A DNA stretch of 8,852 nucleotides from Scatosoma sp045660225 (GCA_045660225.1 JAZRDK010000024.1:1-8852); one strand, 5' to 3'; positions 1-5,920 are shown, counted from the first letter of the stretch. Notes: generated by a model from the sequence alone, not told the origin. Translations and numbers: made by a program.

Positions 1-197
1 CGATTGCATACGTGAAGAACGGCGACATTATCGCCATCGATATCCCCAACTACAAAATCGAACTTAAAGTTTCCGACGAAGAACTTGCAAAACGCAAAGC
101 GGAAACCGTCTTAAAGAAGAAGGAAGTTTCGGGCTATTTGAAGAGATATGCGGCGCAGGTAAGTTCGGCTGACAAGGGCGCCATCATTAATAAGTAA
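1..197 (+). CDS. ilvD: Dihydroxy-acid dehydratase, C-terminal fragment
   Basis: This is the last 64 codons of a gene that begins before the window; the reading frame starts at base 3. IlvD dehydrates 2,3-dihydroxy-3-methylvalerate and 2,3-dihydroxyisovalerate to the 2-keto acids in cytoplasmic isoleucine/valine synthesis and uses an Fe-S cluster. Visible evidence is the typical C-terminal stretch GDIIAIDIPN, then VSDEELAKRKAE, then GYLKRYAAQVSSADKGAI, which matches the end of the IlvD/Edd family. The cluster ligands and active site lie outside the window. A GTG at 12 is internal and is not the start. The TAA stop (195-197) lies inside the first bases of the downstream repeat, which begins GTAAAG at 194, so the repeat itself supplies the stop codon. 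No terminator with a T-tract follows directly. Confidence 0.9.
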   Translation, partial: IAYVKNGDIIAIDIPNYKIELKVSDEELAKRKAETVLKKKEVSGYLKRYAAQVSSADKGAIINK

Positions 198-460
198 AGA
201 CGTATATACTTCGCAATACTGCGTCGTGGTGCGCGTTTTCTTGGTCACGTACGTCTATGTACGCTCCCGTCGAAAATGCTCCCAATCCTTGTCTTGCTCG
301 TATCTACGCCTTTGCAGGAAAGCAATAAAACTCAAAACAAGAAACGCAACTCATAGGGGAACGGGCAAACTGAAAAGTGTGCGAAAGCACCCTAAAACTG
401 GGTCAAGGCTCAGCCTTGCGCCTTTGCGACGAGTTAAGCAAATTAAGTCTTTGCGACGAG
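194..460 (+). repeat. Dispersed structured repeat, copy A
   Basis: This is an intergenic element homologous to copy B at 3423-3834. It has two parts. Part 1 (194-315) is a 122-nt unit with imperfect terminal inverted repeats: GTAAAGACGTATATAC at 194-209 against GTATCTACGCCTTTGC at 300-315. Its central hairpin is CGTAC-GTCTAT-GTACG (248-263). The blocks 227-239 and 273-285 can pair at 10 of 13 positions. Part 2 (297-419) is a core 96% identical to 3661-3783. It ends in two degenerate right-end motifs, CCTTTGCGACGAG at 421-433 and TCTTTGCGACGAG at 448-460. A + strand open frame (226-471) crosses the element, but the differences between copies do not respect codons, so I treat it as non-coding. 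There is no transposase and no clear target-site duplication. Confidence 0.85.
297..419 (+). repeat. Conserved 123-nt repeat core, copy A
   Basis: This module aligns without gaps to 3661-3783, with only five differences in 123 nt (at 317, 332, 338, 351 and 397). It contains a GUGC-GAAA-GCAC hairpin with a GNRA loop (379-390). It also contains a perfect CAAGGC-TCA-GCCTTG inverted repeat (404-418) that could compete with a CTGGG/CTCAG pairing (398-402 with 409-413). No T-tract follows, so it is not an ordinary terminator. It could be a structured RNA module or simply the body of a mobile repeat. I do not recognise it as a known riboswitch or small RNA. Confidence 0.7.
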
Positions 461-466
461 AGAGAA

Positions 467-488
467 TATAAAAACTATACAATATAAT
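467..488 (+). promoter_or_regulatory. Possible promoter -10 region upstream of the DUF1385-PrmC gene
   Basis: A very AT-rich stretch follows repeat A. It holds a consensus TATAAT at 483-488, which is the left half of a 12-bp palindrome TATAATATTATA (483-494). Other -10-like words are TATAAA (467-472) and TATACA (476-481). No convincing -35 lies 16-18 nt upstream of the consensus box; TTGCGA at 451-456 would suit TATACA only with a 19-nt spacer. If TATAAT is used, the leader would be about 7-8 nt. The call rests on composition and the -10 match only. Confidence 0.35.
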
Positions 489-502
489 ATTATACAAAGA
501 AT

Positions 503-2335
503 ATGAGTAAATCAGAAAGACAATGTAGCCGTACGTATATCGGCGGTCAAGCTGTAATGGAAGGGGTAATGATGCGTGGTCGCCGTTCGATGGCAACCGC
601 CGTCCGCGACCCTGAAGGCGTGATTCAAATTGAATCCCGCCGTTTAACGCCACCCGAAAAACGCAAAAAAATTACCAAATTTCCTTTCGTTAGGGGGGTA
701 ATCAATTTCGTCGTATCGCTTATCGACGGCAACCGCGTGTTAATGCGAAGCGCGGACGTTGCCTTCCCCGAAGACGAAACGCCAACGAAAGCGGAAAAGT
801 GGTTGCAAGAAAAACACAAAATTGACATTTCGGGCGTATTCAACTTCATTGCGCTGTTGCTTGGCGTGGTGCTGGCGCTCCTTATTTTCATCGCCCTGCC
901 CCAGTTTTTGACGGGGTTTTTGCCGTTTGATAAAACGGACGCAGGGTTAGACGGGCTTTGGTTTAATCTCATTGAAGGGGGAATCAGGCTGGCGATTTTC
1001 GTGGGCTATATCCTGCTCATTTCCTTAATCCCGTCCTTAAAACGCGTGTATATGTGCCACGGCGCAGAACATAAAACGATTACCTGTTATGAAGAAGGGA
1101 AAGAATTGACGATTGAAAACGTGCGCGGTTGCTCACGCGTGCATAACCGTTGCGGAACGACGTTTTTGTTCTTGGTTATGATTGTCAGTATTCTCGTCTT
1201 CTCGCTTGTCAACGTTGCCGTTGCCGAGTGGTTGTACACGGACAACGACGCCTTGAACGGCGTGATTCGTTTCGGCTTAAAAATCTTGATGCTCCCCGTC
1301 GTAGCAGGCATTTCCTACGAAATTTTGCGCCTGCTTGCAAAGACGGAATCGAAGTTCTTTATCATCTTCAAATTCCCCGGCTTGCTCTTGCAAAAACTCA
1401 CCACGCAAGAACCGGAAGACGGTATGATTGAGTGTGCCATTACCGCGTTTAAGACGGTGCTTTTGATGGATGCTGACCCCAGTATCCCCGAACGCTCGTT
1501 TGCAACGTCCGGGCGTATGAGCGCGCTGTTAAAAGACGTGAAAAAGCGCTTTGCTGAACACAAGATTGAAGAAGACGAAGCGGAGTGGATTTTTGCCTTA
1601 AAACTCGGCGTTTCAAAGAGCGCTGTTGGTAGTGAAGAACGTATTTTGAAGTCGGCGCAGGTCAAGGAAATTATGGCGGTCGTCGACGAGCGTTTGACGG
1701 GACGTCCGCTTTGGTACATCATCGGCGATACGGATTTTTGCGGATACACGATTCAGGTGGACGAAAGGGTGTTAATTCCGCGCCCCGAAACGGAAGAGAT
1801 GGCGATGATGGCGGTCAACGCCGCGGAAGATGGAAATTCGATTTTAGACCTTTGCACGGGCAGTGGCGCGATTGCGGTTGCGGTGTATAAGGAACTGGAA
1901 AAACGCGGTAAAAAAGTAAAAATGACGGCTGTGGATGTCAGCGCGGATGCGTTGGCGGTGGCAAAGAAAAACGCGGTAAACAACGATGCGGACGTTTTGT
2001 TTATTCAGTCTGATTTGTTTGCGCGTATCCGTGGTAGGTTTGATATTATCATCACGAATCCGCCCTATATCCCCACCGCGGAAGTGGACAATTTGCAACG
2101 CGAAGTGAAGGATTACGAACCGCGCCTTGCCTTGGACGGTGGCGTGGACGGGTTGGATATTTACCGCCGAATCGCGCAAGAAGCGCCGAAATATTTGACG
2201 CGTGGCGGTATGCTGATTATGGAAGTCGGCATCGGAGAAGCCAAGGAAATCGTCAAGTTGTTTAAGGGCAATTCTTACACGATGATAGCGCAAGATTTCA
2301 ACGGCATTGATAGATACGTAAAAGTCGTAATGTAA
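503..2335 (+). CDS. prmC: DUF1385 (YqhQ-like) membrane protein fused to release factor glutamine methyltransferase PrmC
   Basis: This is one uninterrupted 610-residue frame with two domains. Residues 1 to about 320 are DUF1385: the N-terminal signature IGGQAVMEGVMMRG, HGAEHKTITCYE around 186-196, VHNRCGTTFLF around 213-223, and about four hydrophobic membrane segments (near 111-137, 160-180, 220-245 and 255-280). Residues about 335-610 are PrmC/HemK. They show an N-terminal helical region, IPRPETEE at 425-432, the SAM-binding motif DLCTGSG at 449-455, and the catalytic NPPY at 519-522. PrmC N5-methylates the GGQ glutamine of release factors; the role of DUF1385 is unknown to me. The PrmC half is close to the usual free-standing length, so both domains look complete. 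The fusion would tether PrmC to the membrane (inference). The start fits DUF1385 homologues, but the ribosome site is weak (AAAG). prfA follows after 18 nt, so the two are probably co-transcribed. Confidence 0.93.
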   Translation: MSKSERQCSRTYIGGQAVMEGVMMRGRRSMATAVRDPEGVIQIESRRLTPPEKRKKITKFPFVRGVINFVVSLIDGNRVLMRSADVAFPEDETPTKAEKWLQEKHKIDISGVFNFIALLLGVVLALLIFIALPQFLTGFLPFDKTDAGLDGLWFNLIEGGIRLAIFVGYILLISLIPSLKRVYMCHGAEHKTITCYEEGKELTIENVRGCSRVHNRCGTTFLFLVMIVSILVFSLVNVAVAEWLYTDNDALNGVIRFGLKILMLPVVAGISYEILRLLAKTESKFFIIFKFPGLLLQKLTTQEPEDGMIECAITAFKTVLLMDADPSIPERSFATSGRMSALLKDVKKRFAEHKIEEDEAEWIFALKLGVSKSAVGSEERILKSAQVKEIMAVVDERLTGRPLWYIIGDTDFCGYTIQVDERVLIPRPETEEMAMMAVNAAEDGNSILDLCTGSGAIAVAVYKELEKRGKKVKMTAVDVSADALAVAKKNAVNNDADVLFIQSDLFARIRGRFDIIITNPPYIPTAEVDNLQREVKDYEPRLALDGGVDGLDIYRRIAQEAPKYLTRGGMLIMEVGIGEAKEIVKLFKGNSYTMIAQDFNGIDRYVKVVM

Positions 2336-2353
2336 AAAGGGGAAAAACGGGGT

Positions 2354-3421
2354 ATGTTCAAAAAGCTGGAAGACATCAAAAAACGATACGTTTTTCTGTC
2401 CGAAAAACTGTCCGAAGCCGACGTCATCGCGGACATGGGTACTTGGCAAAAGTATTCTAAAGAACAGGCAGATTTGACGGAAACGGTGCAAAAATACGAC
2501 GAGTATTTAGAAGTGGAACGCCGTATGAACGACGCGTTTGACGTCGTTGCCGTGGAAACGGACGCCGAGATGAAAAAGATGTTTTTGGCGGAAGCGTACG
2601 AGTGTAAAGAACAACTCCCCAAAATCCAAGACGAACTGAAAATTTTGCTCCTTCCCAAGGACAAAAACGACGAAAGAAGCTGTATTTTGGAAATCCGCGC
2701 CGGCACAGGTGGAGAAGAAGCAAGCCTGTTTGCAGGCGACCTTTGCAGGATGTATCTCAACTACTGCGCAAACCACCGTTTACGCGTCGAAGAAATGGAA
2801 ATTAGCGCGACGGAACTTGGCGGTATGAAGGAAGCCGTCTACAACGTCAAAGGCGTAGGCGCGTACAAACTTTTGAAATACGAAAGCGGTGTTCACCGCG
2901 TTCAACGCGTACCTGCTACCGAGACACAGGGCAGAATCCACACGTCGGCGGCGACGGTTGCCGTCCTTCCCGAGGCGGAAGAAGTGGACGTGCAAATCAA
3001 CGATAAAGATATTCGAATCGATATTTTCCACTCTGGCGGAGCAGGTGGACAAAACGTCAACAAAGTGGCGTCCGCCGTCCGTATCACGCATTTCCCGACG
3101 GGGATTGTCGTGACCTGTCAAGACGAACGTTCGCAACTGAAAAACAAAGAACGCGCCTTCAAAGTGCTCCGTTCGCGTATCTACGATTTCTACAACGGAC
3201 AGAACGCGAAAGAACGTGAAGAACATCGTCGCAGTATGGTCGGCTCTGGCGACAGAAGCGAACGTATCCGCACCTACAATTTCCCCCAAAGCCGTGTTAC
3301 CGACCACCGCATCGGTTTAAGCCAGTACAATTTAGAATCGTTTTTGGCAGGCGATATAGACAGTATGGTGGAGGCGTTGGCTATTGCGGACCGCGAAGCG
3401 TTGCTTTCCTCCCAAGAGTAA
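2354..3421 (+). CDS. prfA: Peptide chain release factor 1
   Basis: RF1 recognises UAA and UAG in the ribosomal A site and triggers hydrolysis of peptidyl-tRNA. The protein has 355 residues, the usual bacterial RF1 length. The codon-reading tripeptide PAT is at 187-189 within HRVQRVPATETQG, which marks RF1 rather than RF2 (which has SPF). The catalytic GGQ is at 231-233 in SGGAGGQNVNKV. The C-terminal part keeps the typical RTYNFPQSRVTDHRIG and the LAGDIDSM-type ending. The start ATG is preceded by G-rich sequence (AAAAGGGG, then GGGG at 2349-2352). It lies 18 nt after the DUF1385-PrmC gene, whose methyltransferase domain should modify Gln233. Repeat copy B begins one base after the stop, and the transcript probably ends at the terminator at 3846-3866. 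Confidence 0.98.
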   Translation: MFKKLEDIKKRYVFLSEKLSEADVIADMGTWQKYSKEQADLTETVQKYDEYLEVERRMNDAFDVVAVETDAEMKKMFLAEAYECKEQLPKIQDELKILLLPKDKNDERSCILEIRAGTGGEEASLFAGDLCRMYLNYCANHRLRVEEMEISATELGGMKEAVYNVKGVGAYKLLKYESGVHRVQRVPATETQGRIHTSAATVAVLPEAEEVDVQINDKDIRIDIFHSGGAGGQNVNKVASAVRITHFPTGIVVTCQDERSQLKNKERAFKVLRSRIYDFYNGQNAKEREEHRRSMVGSGDRSERIRTYNFPQSRVTDHRIGLSQYNLESFLAGDIDSMVEALAIADREALLSSQE

Positions 3422-3484
3422 AGTAAAGACGTATATACTTCGCAATACGGCGTCGAAACTGTGTGCGCCTTGCTCGTGTACGAC

Positions 3485-3686
3485 TAAGTACACTCCCGTC
3501 GGCGTACGCGTTTCTCCTTGTCTTGCTCGTATCTACGCCTTTACGATAAGTTAAGTACACTCCCGTCGGCGTACGCGTTTCTCCTTGTCTTGCTCGTATC
3601 TCCGTCTTTACCACAAAGGGAGTACATCTCCTTTCGAAAATGCTCGCGCGCCTTGAACTGCTCGTATCTACGCCTTTGCAAGAAAG
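3485..3686 (+). repeat. 67-bp tandem repeat, three units, inside repeat B
   Basis: Unit 1 is 3485-3551 and unit 2 is 3552-3618. Bases 3485-3534 and 3552-3601 are identical (50 nt), and the rest of the unit is diverged. Unit 3 (3619 to about 3686) keeps AGTACA at its start and TGCTCGTATCTACGCC near its end, but has a divergent middle with AAAATGCTC, as in copy A. Each unit corresponds to the right half of the 122-nt hairpin unit, so the array reads as a local duplication of the right arm. Copy A has a single unit. Confidence 0.85.
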
Positions 3687-3783
3687 CAATAAAACACAAA
3701 ATAAGAAACGCAACACATAGGGGAACGGGCAAACTGAAAAGTGTGCGAAAGCACCCTAAAGCTGGGTCAAGGCTCAGCCTTGC
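3661..3783 (+). repeat. Conserved 123-nt repeat core, copy B
   Basis: This is the counterpart of 297-419, with 118 of 123 positions identical and no gaps. The GUGC-GAAA-GCAC hairpin is at 3743-3754 and the CAAGGC-TCA-GCCTTG inverted repeat at 3768-3782. The A-to-G change at 3761 extends the competing stem to GCTGGG/CTCAGC (six pairs). Unlike copy A, it is followed by an intact right-end motif (GCTCGTATCTCCGTCTTTAC). Confidence 0.7.
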
Positions 3784-3845
3784 TCGTATCTCCGTCTTTA
3801 CGATAAGTTGCGTATCAATCAAGCCTTTACGACAGGTAAAAAATT

Positions 3846-3866
3846 AGCCCCTAAAAGGGGCTTTTT
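3846..3866 (+). terminator. Rho-independent terminator after prfA and repeat B
   Basis: The stem AGCCCCT (3846-3852) pairs with AGGGGCT (3856-3862) around an AAA loop, followed by TTTTT to 3866. An A-run (3838-3843) on the 5' side could let it work on the - strand as well. It closes the DUF1385-PrmC/prfA transcript, including repeat B. Confidence 0.88.
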
Positions 3867-3970
3867 CATTTATTTCGATTATAACAATCGGAAAAACAAA
3901 TAGAAAGTGGGCTTTTCTTCAAAAAAATCAATTATTTTTCAACAAAATGCAAAAAACGGGTCAATTCAAG

Positions 3971-3999
3971 TTGCTTTCCGCATAAAAACATAGTAAAAT
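3971..3999 (+). promoter_or_regulatory. Sigma-A-type promoter of the aminotransferase gene
   Basis: A -35 TTGCTT (3971-3976), a 17-nt spacer and a -10 TAAAAT (3994-3999) lie upstream of the aminotransferase. The expected start of transcription is near 4006, giving a short leader of about 29 nt. The stretch 3867-3970 between the terminator and this promoter is AT-rich and holds only a small CGATT-ATAAC-AATCG hairpin (3876-3890). Confidence 0.7.
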
Positions 4000-4034
4000 A
4001 ATAAAGTTAAAAAATCTTTGGAGAGAGTAGACTT

Positions 4035-5234
4035 ATGAAGAACAGAGTTGCAAAGAAAATGTCGATGATTTCCCCGTCCTTGACGTTGGCGATTTCGGCA
4101 AAAGCGAAAGCAATGAAACAGGCAGGCGAAAGCGTAGTATCCTTTGGCGTGGGCGAGCCTGACTTTAACACCCCCGACCACATTATCGAGGCGGCGAAAA
4201 AAGCCTTAGACGCAGGGCAAACGAAATACACGCCGTCGTCCGGTTTATTGCCTTTGCGAAAGGCGATTTGCGAAAAGTTTGAAAAGGACAACGGTCTTTC
4301 CTACGAGCCGTCGCAAATCATCGTTTCCAACGGTGCAAAGCACTCGATTTTCAACGCTTGTTTTGCAATTTTGGACGAAGGCGACGAAGTCATCATCCCC
4401 GAACCTTACTGGTTGACGTATCCCGAAGTCGTTAAGGTTTGCGGTGGCACGGTAAAGTTTTTGCCTTGCAAGAAGGAAAACAAATACAAATTCTCTGCGG
4501 AAGAATTGAAAAACGCCATCACGCCCAAGACGAAAATGCTTATTTTCAACTCTCCGTCCAACCCCACGGGCGCGGTGTACGACGAAGCGGAAGTCCGCGC
4601 GATTGCAAAAGTGTGTGAAGAAGCGGAAATTTTCGTTTTAGCGGACGAAATTTACGAAAAGCTTTGCTATAACGGCGTAAAGGCGTTTTCGATAGCAAAA
4701 TGCAGTGAAAAGATGAAGGACTTGACGATAACCATCAACGGCGTATCGAAAACGTACGCGATGACGGGCTGGCGCGTGGGCTATCTCGCAGCGCCGAAAG
4801 ACGTCGCAAAAGCCATCGACTCCTTCCAAAGCCACGCAACGTCCAACGCTTGCTCCATTTCGCAATGCGCGACGATTGAAGCGCTGAACTCGTCCGACGA
4901 AGAAATTCAAGCGATGGTGGACGTCTTCGACGCAAGAAGAAAGAAACTGCTCGCGCTCATTTCCGAAATCGACGGCGTACGCGCGGTAGAACCGGACGGC
5001 GCGTTCTACGTAATGATGGTCGTTGGCGACCTGTACGGCAAGAGCTATCAAGGCAAGCAAATCAACGGCTCGATTGATTTTGCCGACGCGCTTTTGGACG
5101 GCGAAAAAGTGGCAACCGTCCCCGGCGTATCCTTCGGCGCGGACGACTGTGTCCGTCTTTCCTACGCGCTCAGCGAAAAGGACATCGACGAAGGCTTGGC
5201 GCGTATCAAACGCTTTGTCGAAAGCCTGCAATAA
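4035..5234 (+). CDS. Class I (fold-type I) PLP-dependent aminotransferase, probable aspartate aminotransferase
   Basis: This 399-residue cytoplasmic enzyme is the usual length for the Bacillus-type (I-gamma) aspartate aminotransferase group. It probably exchanges amino groups between aspartate or a related amino acid and 2-oxoglutarate. Visible motifs in order: FGVGEPDFNTPDHI near the N-terminus, KYTPSSGLLPLR (substrate/PLP region), NPTGAV with Asn176, LADEIYEKL with Asp204 and Tyr207, the Schiff-base lysine Lys239 in SKTYAMTGWRVGY, and the C-terminal carboxylate-binding arginine Arg374 in DDCVRLSYA. The Shine-Dalgarno GGAGAG (4020-4025) is 9 nt before the ATG. It has its own promoter and a strong terminator, so it appears monocistronic. 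Motifs alone cannot separate aspartate from aromatic or other substrate use in this family, so I give no gene symbol. Confidence 0.93.
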   Translation: MKNRVAKKMSMISPSLTLAISAKAKAMKQAGESVVSFGVGEPDFNTPDHIIEAAKKALDAGQTKYTPSSGLLPLRKAICEKFEKDNGLSYEPSQIIVSNGAKHSIFNACFAILDEGDEVIIPEPYWLTYPEVVKVCGGTVKFLPCKKENKYKFSAEELKNAITPKTKMLIFNSPSNPTGAVYDEAEVRAIAKVCEEAEIFVLADEIYEKLCYNGVKAFSIAKCSEKMKDLTITINGVSKTYAMTGWRVGYLAAPKDVAKAIDSFQSHATSNACSISQCATIEALNSSDEEIQAMVDVFDARRKKLLALISEIDGVRAVEPDGAFYVMMVVGDLYGKSYQGKQINGSIDFADALLDGEKVATVPGVSFGADDCVRLSYALSEKDIDEGLARIKRFVESLQ

Positions 5235-5247
5235 GAGAAAAACACAA

Positions 5248-5280
5248 ACGGCTTGGTCGCACTCGCCCAAGCCGTTTTTT
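5248..5280 (+). terminator. Rho-independent terminator after the aminotransferase gene
   Basis: The stem ACGGCTTGG (5248-5256) pairs with CCAAGCCGT (5267-5275) around a 10-nt loop and is followed by TTTTTT to 5280. It starts 13 nt after the stop codon. Confidence 0.92.
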
Positions 5281-5286
5281 ATGTCT

Positions 5287-5349
5287 AACTACAAAAAATA
5301 GTTGCAAGGAAAGCCTTGGCTTACTGCCAAAAGCTCAAGCCAGGGGCTT
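5287..5349 (+). other. Cluster of short inverted repeats
   Basis: Small hairpins lie side by side between the terminator and the next promoter: AACTA/TAGTT (5287-5303), CAAGG-AAAG-CCTTG (5305-5318) and TTGGC-TTACT-GCCAA (5316-5330). AAGCC (5311-5315) can also pair with GGCTT (5345-5349), so several folds compete. No function is evident; it may be terminator debris. Confidence 0.3.
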
Positions 5350-5417
5350 ATTTCCACAAAAACCCGATTTTTTTGAAAAAAAGTTTGGAAAACGGCGAAA
5401 AATTTTTCAAAAAGGTC

Positions 5418-5446
5418 TTGAAATTAGTGCGAAAATTTGTTACACT
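5418..5446 (+). promoter_or_regulatory. Promoter of the small P-loop gene
   Basis: A -35 TTGAAA (5418-5423), a 17-nt spacer and a -10 TACACT (5441-5446) give a predicted transcript start near 5453. The upstream stretch (about 5370-5410) is rich in A- and T-runs, which could act as an UP-like element. The leader contains a CCGAG/CTCGG stem (5455-5459 with 5476-5480). Confidence 0.65.
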
Positions 5447-5512
5447 ATAGGAAACCGAGAGGAAAACCTTTTCGGCTCGGATAAGCAAGACAAAATCTGG
5501 GAGGATTTGATT

Positions 5513-5920
5513 ATGATTAAAGTAATTTACGGCGCGAAAGGCACGGGTAAGACGAAGATGATGATTGACGCGGCAAACGCTACGGTAGCGATTGCGAAAG
5601 GTCACATGATTTTCATCACCGACAGCAAGCGCGGTATGTATGATTTAGAACGTGAAATCCGTTTCATCGACACCAGTGATTACGACGTTGCAGGCGAAGC
5701 TGCGCTTTGCGGTTTCATCAAGGGCGTGATTGCAGGCAACCACGACAACGAATACGTGTTTATCGACGGCGTGGTACGTATCGCAGGTAAGCCCGTACAA
5801 GAAATGGCGGCGTTCTTCTATATGCTTGACAAAGTTGCAAAGACGAACAATCTCGTCATCACCGTTTCCGTTTCCGCGGAAAAGGACGACCTTCCCGATT
5901 TCGTTTCCAAATACATCTAA
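5513..5920 (+). CDS. Small P-loop NTPase-like protein of unknown function
   Basis: The protein has 135 residues. A Walker A motif GAKGTGKT (residues 7-14) lies directly at the N-terminus, and a Walker B-like YVFID ends at Asp85. The rest alternates short hydrophobic strands (HMIFIT, NLVITVSVS) with helices and ends LPDFVSKYI. I recognise the pattern as a compact clostridial P-loop family, often labelled only as ATP-binding or, misleadingly, as PilT-like; its biological role is not known to me. There is no membrane segment or signal peptide, so it is cytoplasmic. I chose the ATG at 5513 because GGGAGG (5499-5504) is 8 nt upstream; a TTG at 5507 would be too close. It has its own promoter and terminator, so it is apparently monocistronic. 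ATP hydrolysis is inferred only from the motif. Confidence 0.82.
   Translation: MIKVIYGAKGTGKTKMMIDAANATVAIAKGHMIFITDSKRGMYDLEREIRFIDTSDYDVAGEAALCGFIKGVIAGNHDNEYVFIDGVVRIAGKPVQEMAAFFYMLDKVAKTNNLVITVSVSAEKDDLPDFVSKYI

Larger units (their letters stand above)
3423..3834 (+). repeat. Dispersed structured repeat, copy B (expanded)
   Basis: This is the second copy of the element at 194-460. The first 122 nt (3423-3544) align without gaps to 194-315 (88 of 122 identical) and have a better terminal inverted repeat: GTAAAGACGTATATAC at 3423-3438 against GTATCTACGCCTTTAC at 3529-3544, 14 of 16 matching. The central hairpin is GTGTAC-GACTAA-GTACAC (3476-3493). Extra 67-bp tandem units follow (3485-3686), then the 123-nt core (3661-3783), then a further right-end motif ending CGTCTTTAC (3793-3801), an exact inverted complement of the first nine bases of the element. 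A degenerate right-end copy lies near 3811-3832. The open frames crossing it (3518-3847 + and 3541-3822 -) look spurious. The element starts one base after the prfA stop and ends just before a terminator. Confidence 0.85.

Noticed and set aside
404..418. CAAGGC-TCA-GCCTTG as a rho-independent terminator
   Set aside because: No T-tract follows it in either copy (also at 3768-3782).
297..419. Resemblance of the repeat core to a cyclic-di-GMP-I (GEMM) riboswitch
   Set aside because: It shares only scattered words such as GGGCAAAC and a GAAA loop. The other conserved parts of that riboswitch are not seen, and the module occurs at gene 3' ends rather than in a consistent leader.
226..471. Small protein gene across repeat A
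   Set aside because: It overlaps a structured repeat, has no ribosome site, and differences from the second copy are not of a coding type.
3423..3834. CRISPR array
   Set aside because: The 67-bp units are contiguous tandem duplications without unique spacers of regular length, and no cas gene is nearby.
3518..3847. Small protein gene across repeat B
   Set aside because: The frame runs through tandem repeats and the non-coding core and ends at the terminator; it is an artefact of repeat composition.
4638..5270. 210-codon open frame on the - strand inside the aminotransferase
   Set aside because: It is a shadow of the real gene on the opposite strand, and its start lies in the terminator.
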